Shown in pieces: positions 58,954 to 64,000 of a stretch of 64,000 nucleotides of DNA. The notes beneath the pieces are model-generated. The model was not told the origin of the DNA. It searched no databases and saw nothing but the letters and a program-made list of their open reading frames with translations. The stretch's first letter is position 1, and every line of letters starts with the position of its first letter. Where the stretch lies: assembly GCA_916613615.1 (NCBI GenBank), contig OU744725.1, positions 57,110,575-57,174,574 on the forward strand, given 5' to 3'. Both the position numbers and the translations under genes were made by a program. The stretch comes from Steromphala cineraria (lineage: Eukaryota; Mollusca; Gastropoda; Trochida; Trochidae).

Positions 58954-60361
58954 TTAAATTTTGATTTAACAACGTTTCAAGTTACAAAACCATGGACATG
59001 ACCGTCCATTGTCTAACTTTATTGTCTACCTGCATACAAATGTACATGTATATAAACTGTATAGTATTTTCTGGTGAATTCTAAAAGGGAATATCCTTTC
59101 CTAGCCGTTATTTGACATAAGCAGAGGTACGTAGTGTTACCTGCTCGTTTCTTCTGAAAATGTTTGTTGTGATTTGCATTTAATTTCACAATGTACGTTT
59201 TAGGTAAGGAGGCTGGATAAAATAGAAAGAAAACAAATCTGTAGATAAAGGTTATAGAAATTTTACATATCTTTTCCCAGATACGTTTTATTTGTAATAA
59301 CTTTATCGACTATATCAAATGACATTTGCATGTTCTTGAGTCAGTTCGGTACAAACTTCTGTATAAATACTCAATATGAGGCCATTAGTAAAAGGTTAAA
59401 GTGATTGCCTGAAATATTATCTGAGCCAATATGACATGTAAATGGGATCAAATTGACAAAAAAAGAAGAAATCCAATAAGTGTCACTGTTCATCAGTCTT
59501 TGAACCTCGCCGCATATAGAGATATTGAGAGATTTTATTGAATTATAATAATGAGAAGGGTTTTAACAGATAGATCTTGTACATATGGCCACCGTTAACA
59601 ATGACAAGTAAATAGCACCTCTTATTGACTCAATCATATTATCTTCATTTCGAGAATGCCAAATGTTAGAAGACAAAAGAGTCAATGTTTACTTATGAAC
59701 GTAAGCACTTAAACGACTTTACTTTTATGTGTATCAGTCTTTGCATTTATTTTGTATTGATTTCCGACATTCCATATACATGTACCAGTGATTTGACATT
59801 CAGGAGTTTTCAGTCATTAAAGTAAATCCTTGAAACTTTCATGTAAGAACAATTTTAATGTTTGTCTTATCAGACAAGTTGGAAACTTCCTTTTAAAACT
59901 TGGATGGGATTTTATCATTCGACACCCTTGACATCTGTTTATTTAGTTTTTAAAAGTTATTATTTTTATAACCTTAATTTGTCGTTTATTTTGTTGCATT
60001 CGGCAGCTCAAATGTGTTGCTCAGACATTTTTTATAATCTGCATGTTGGTATTATGGAATAAATGAATGCCATTTTAAACTAAGATATCAGATCTTAATT
60101 ACATCTTAATTGCAAACATATCCCTGAAAGTAAAACACAACTTGTATGCTGTCATTATTATATGGTCTGAAAAGTCTTTTTTTAAAGTCTTTACTGATAA
60201 CTCTCTTATATTCTGATATCTGATATTCTTTAAAAGTTCAATAGTTTTGCCTTGATAGCTAGTAGTTTATATAGTTGAAGCTAGAAGGAAACCAAAACGC
60301 TGAGGTTACAGGATTAAATACTTATTTTTTAGATTCTATGTATGGTCTTCATGTTGATAAT

Positions 60362-60660
60362 TTGTAAAGACCAAATCAAATTCAAATCAATGATATCAAA
60401 CAATATGTCAAACCAATTAAATTTAATGGTATCAAGCAATATGTCAAACCAATTCAAATCAATGATATCAAGCAATATATCAAACCAATTCAAATGAATG
60501 ATATCAAGCAATATGTCAAACCAATTCAAATCAATGATATCAAGCAAAATGTCAAACCAATTCAATTTAAATCAATGATATCAAGCAATATGTCAAACCA
60601 ATTCAATTCAAGTCAATAATATCAAGCAATATGTCAAACCAATTCAATTAGATGGTATCA
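60362..60660. repeat. 36-bp minisatellite, about seven units
   Basis: Unit CAAATCAATGATATCAAGCA plus ATATGTCAAACCAATT. B1 has one unit at the same place (about 18595-18655), so the array expanded in B2 only. Because 36 is a multiple of three, a minus-strand ORF with a 12-residue repeat (NWFDILLDIIDL) appears; it is not a gene. Confidence 0.9.
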
Positions 60661-61688
60661 ACATTGCATGAGTACCCGAGGTATGTATTTGACACCGTCC
60701 ATTTCAAATAATCTCATTAATGTTGATGCCATCGCGATAAAAACAATTTACAATTGTCTTGTGCCTAGAGCATGAAGCAAACGTAGAAATGGATACTCAC
60801 AATTCACGTTGTAATTTTTTGATGACATTAGAGAATAATTTCGTGTAGAAAACAACCTTTGAAGGTATACTCGATGCTGAATACATTTCTAATCTTGAAT
60901 TGTACTTAATTCCACAGTGATAAAATAGAAGTTAGATACATTGTGGGTTGAAACATACAATCTAAATTCTTTCAGATAGAATATGACACACGTTCGATGC
61001 AAAATATTAATTTTACATCATTCTTTAAAATATCATAGTGTCCATATTATCCGTGGGGCATGTTGTTATTCATAAGAAAAATTATATCAGTTTGGATCTG
61101 ACCAAATCAAAATATATTTTATCCTTTCTCTCTTTCCACTCTCTCTCTCTCTCATATTTGATTTATCACTTCTAATGAGATTGATGATTTAGTACGTCTA
61201 GTATTTTTGTCAAAACTTCATCACGAAATAATTTGATGTGATGTTCAGCTGACATTTCTTTAATACTGTTACGTATACCAATGAGTCATGCATTTCATGC
61301 TACTTTTATTTATTCTGAAAAATTAAATTATACTTGTGAAATATCTTCCTACAGCGTTCACATGTAAACGTTATATCAATAACAGCTTCTTACATCCGAT
61401 CAATCTTAACAAATATATCTAATTGAATTTTCTTTGAGAGATTTCAGAGGGTCTTAAATGATATATGGTCACCTTCGGGATTCAAAGATAAGGGATTATT
61501 GACATAGACTCGACTTATTTCTTAAATCGGACCGTAACCTGCCTAAAAATAAAAGTTTAATTAAGATGCATATTGTCTCAGTTATATTTATTATTCTAAA
61601 ACAGAATGAATTACACAAAATCTTTAAACCTAACTGAACTTGTTTTCATACTGCAGACTTTTTACATGACTAGGGTTTGCATTTGAGT

Positions 61689-62011
61689 GAATCCCTGTAT
61701 ATTAGAACTTGTAAACTTATGATCAAATGAAAGTTGTCACCATAAAATTTTGAATATTTCCAAAATGGATTCGAACCCAGGTTTTTAACTTTCAGGAGCA
61801 GTTCACACAAACGCAACACACTCATTTCCAAAGAACCAAGCTGATGCATTTGTTTATATCCGTGCTGCGTCCCAAAAGTCAAAACCACGTTTTTTTTCAT
61901 TTCCATGGAATTTTCATGCACATAAGTCCATATAAACCCGTGACAATGGTAACTTGCTATCACATCAACCGAAAAAGCACTAAAGCAATGCCACGTTTGA
62001 CTGCTGAAGAG
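61689..62011 (-). mobile_element. SINE-like insertion with a tRNA B box
   Basis: B2 has about 340 bp here that B1 lacks, bracketed by copies of ACTAGGGTTTGCATTTGAGT (61669-61688 and 62012-62031). On the minus strand GGTTCGAATCC (61767-61777) is a perfect Pol III B box, about 60-75 bp after a poorly matching A-box region. No cloverleaf could be drawn. Candidate tRNA-derived SINE or tRNA relic. Confidence 0.35.
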
Positions 62012-62262
62012 ACTAGGGTTTGCATTTGAGTAATCGCCTGTATATGAGAACTTGTACTTTCAATATTTTTAGAAGACCAAAGTACTGCTAATAATGAAAG
62101 TTTGTTCTGCAAATGTCTTACAAATCTTGTTAGTCCTATTCTAAATGAATGGTTAATGGTTTATCCATTACTTGTTTCCTTCTCAAGTATCACTGAACCA
62201 GTCCATCCCAGGCAATTCTTCACGCTAACCCTGAATGAGTTCTATACGCTAATGTCGTTTGA

Positions 62263-62388
62263 TTAAAATTGCTGACGATAGCGGATCAGAGGAAATCTCA
62301 CTGATCATGTTCTGCTCACAGAAAATGTAACAGATTGCTTGCATGTCATCCTTTGAAGTCGACCGGTGGTTTCTGCATGTTGTCAATG
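62263..62388 (-). other. Conserved ORF with in-frame deletion, block B copy 2
   Basis: Counterpart of 20641-20772. It reads RNHRSTSKDDMQAICYIFCE and QNMISEISSDPLSSAILIKR, H, stop. Two residues (GE) are lost by a 6-bp deletion. Unknown. Confidence 0.3.
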
Positions 62389-62587
62389 TCATTACAAGTA
62401 GACTGTACTTGAACATTACAGGAAGGTAACACAATTTCAATATCATTTGCTGTAATTATTTTCAAGATTAATTTTGCCATATTGGTTGTTATCAATTGGT
62501 ACATGTAATGCATTGACTGCTCAGCCACATTACGTGACTAATGACGAATGTTCTAAAGAGCCAATTACACTACTACATTTCACTTGG

Positions 62588-62597
62588 TATATAAAAG
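62588..62597 (+). promoter_or_regulatory. TATA box, block B copy 2
   Basis: TATATAAAAG conserved with 20972-20981. The downstream donor has changed from GTAAGT to GTACGT, so the proposed first exon is likely dead in this copy. Confidence 0.28.
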
Positions 62598-62745
62598 CCT
62601 TGGAATTTTTATCATCGATTTTATTGATTCGATTCGTAACCTTAGACAAGTCGAAGTCGAAGTTCAGCAAAAATGTATGTTCCATCAGCCTGATTGTTCT
62701 CTACATCAAGAGTTGATAATGGTCATCAGCTTGTACGTGATACGA

Positions 62746-62790
62746 TTTTTATGATATGATTAGAAATGATATGATATGATATGATATGAT
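62746..62790. repeat. (ATGAT)n microsatellite
   Basis: Counterpart of 21137-21184 with a different unit count. Confidence 0.75.
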
Positions 62791-63057
62791 CGTCCATCGT
62801 TATCTAAGAATCGGGTTTCCAGATGAGATTTGATTTTGAATTCAGCCTTTGATGGCGAACTGATAGAGAAGTTTTCATTACAAGAAAGCCATTTAGTGAT
62901 TTTTCTTATTATTCTTATAACCTCGTGTACAATTTACATCCTATTAAGGGTTGATATTGTATGTAATGCAATGATCAAATAATTATGAAATCTGCCATTC
63001 ATGTTTAGATCCGCCCACAGTTGGCTTTATTACTTACAATGTATGAACTGTCACTAG

Positions 63058-63412
63058 CATTCTCTCCCCACAGAGGCAGGTCAAGTCGTCATGAAATGTT
63101 GATACAGCCTCTGTTAAGTTACGCCGACTTTGTGGGATAGAATGGGAGATGCTTGATTGGAGGCATGCAAAGTTAGTTGTGCAATCAGCAACTCTGTTCT
63201 AAAATAATCATTTTGGCTACTGAATCATGCCAAAAGCATTGTGATATGACCCACCCTTTCCATTCGAGAAGTATTGTCATTTAATCATAAAATTCAAATG
63301 GATTGTGGTGCAATTTTTCTCCGCCAGGGGAAACTGCCGGAACCCAAGGATTTCAGCGTAATAGAACAGAGGCTGTATCAACATTTCATGGCTTGATCTG
63401 CCTCTGTGGCGG
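63058..63412. mobile_element. MULE-like MITE (B2), right end truncated
   Basis: Starts CATTCTCTCCCCACAGAGGC after GTCACTAG and ends in CTCTGTGGCGGAACTG, where the last arm bases and the second target repeat were deleted. Counterpart of 21444-21801, so it inserted before the B duplication. Confidence 0.75.
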
Positions 63413-64000
63413 AACTGAACTTATTTCATACTCTATCTATTTCATAATCTGTTTCTTACATGAGGTAAGACTATGATCCAAGCTTCTTGGTATTATAAAG
63501 GATATTGACTTTGTGCATGTTTTGTCAAATATGATGATGCATGATTGTATAAATAATTTTATTACTCTCCCGTTGAAAATATCGCTGTTTAATTAATCTA
63601 CCCTGTTACACTTAATACACTTATGTGTCATAACATCGCTGACCGACTTATGACTTACGACTTAACAATTGTTAAGTATGACGTCACAATGTCAGCTGGC
63701 CTGCCGCGACAGTCATGTCGGCAACTGACTCGGTCCCGTTTCATAACATTTTTATGAAACTCGTTTCCTAAATATGTTATGCAACGGGACGTCGTTTAGT
63801 ATTCTTTTCTCTATAGTTCTAACTTCGGAATGGGGCAACAAAAATACTTGTACACTTCTTCAACAATGAGTTATTCCCGAGCAGTTTTGTCGAACAATAA
63901 AGGAAATGGTTGTGTACTTTTCAGGTTTAAAGATTCTTAAATGGCCATAGAGATAACGGAATAAAAGTATTATTTTAATGGTTTAAAAGTAAAACATCTC

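Larger units (their letters stand above)
57680..64000. repeat. Segmental block B, copy 2 (continues past window)
   Basis: Aligns with 16160-22470. At the window edge the text still matches B1 near 22458 (AAAGATTCTTAAATGGCCAT). Lacks the B1 segment 19680-20290. Confidence 0.9.

Noticed and set aside
60329..60565. ORF with a 12-residue repeat
   Set aside because: An effect of the 36-bp minisatellite; the single-unit B1 locus has no such ORF.
61767..61840. Functional tRNA gene
   Set aside because: Only the B box is convincing; the A box is poor and no acceptor stem pairs.

Overview
The window is AT-rich, intron-style animal DNA with no long open reading frames, no operons, no ribosome-binding sites, and no rRNA or CRISPR. 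Its composition, frequent ACATGT words, LINE relics, GCGCC/AAT-associated interspersed repeats and many non-autonomous DNA transposons suggest a marine invertebrate, most likely a lophotrochozoan such as a mollusc. That assignment is inference; nothing here fixes the species.

The layout is dominated by duplication. I name the repeated blocks A, B, C, D, E and F. The order is: A1 (43-4860), F1 (5179-8697), C1 (8948-11515), A2 (11713-16013), B1 (16160-22470), a single-copy stretch (22471-32211), F2 (32212-40997), E1-D1-C2 (41526-44715), E2-D2-C3 (44716-51716), A3 (51717-57341), B2 (57680-64000). The series F-C-A-B therefore occurs twice in the same orientation: 5179-22470 and 32212 to beyond the window end. 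The second copy is longer because it holds a 5.1-kb TIR element, a 1.86-kb TIR element and a 3.2-kb tandem duplication. Copies differ by scattered substitutions and indels. This could be a true segmental duplication or two haplotypes assembled in series.

Because copies differ by insertions, several transposons can be delimited from empty versus filled sites inside the window. These are: a TTAA-targeting MITE of about 350 bp (11 loci, two with nested copies); a long-TIR, MULE-like MITE with 9-bp target duplications; a 1860-bp element with an exact 8-bp duplication CAATGTTT; and a 5115-bp element ending in CCCAGCAGGCA, with ACGT-rich palindromic arrays inside both ends.

Real coding potential is limited to short exon-like pieces. 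The best are a 162-nt minus-strand exon at 19783-19944, a 237-nt minus-strand exon at 31514-31750, and a three-exon minus-strand gene model (51 residues) inside the 5.1-kb element. The promoter and first exon of that model lie in a nearly perfect 1.64-kb tandem duplication, so one gene body has two candidate promoters. Fragments of LINE reverse-transcriptase C-termini recur in every A block. None of the exon-like pieces could be assigned a function with confidence.
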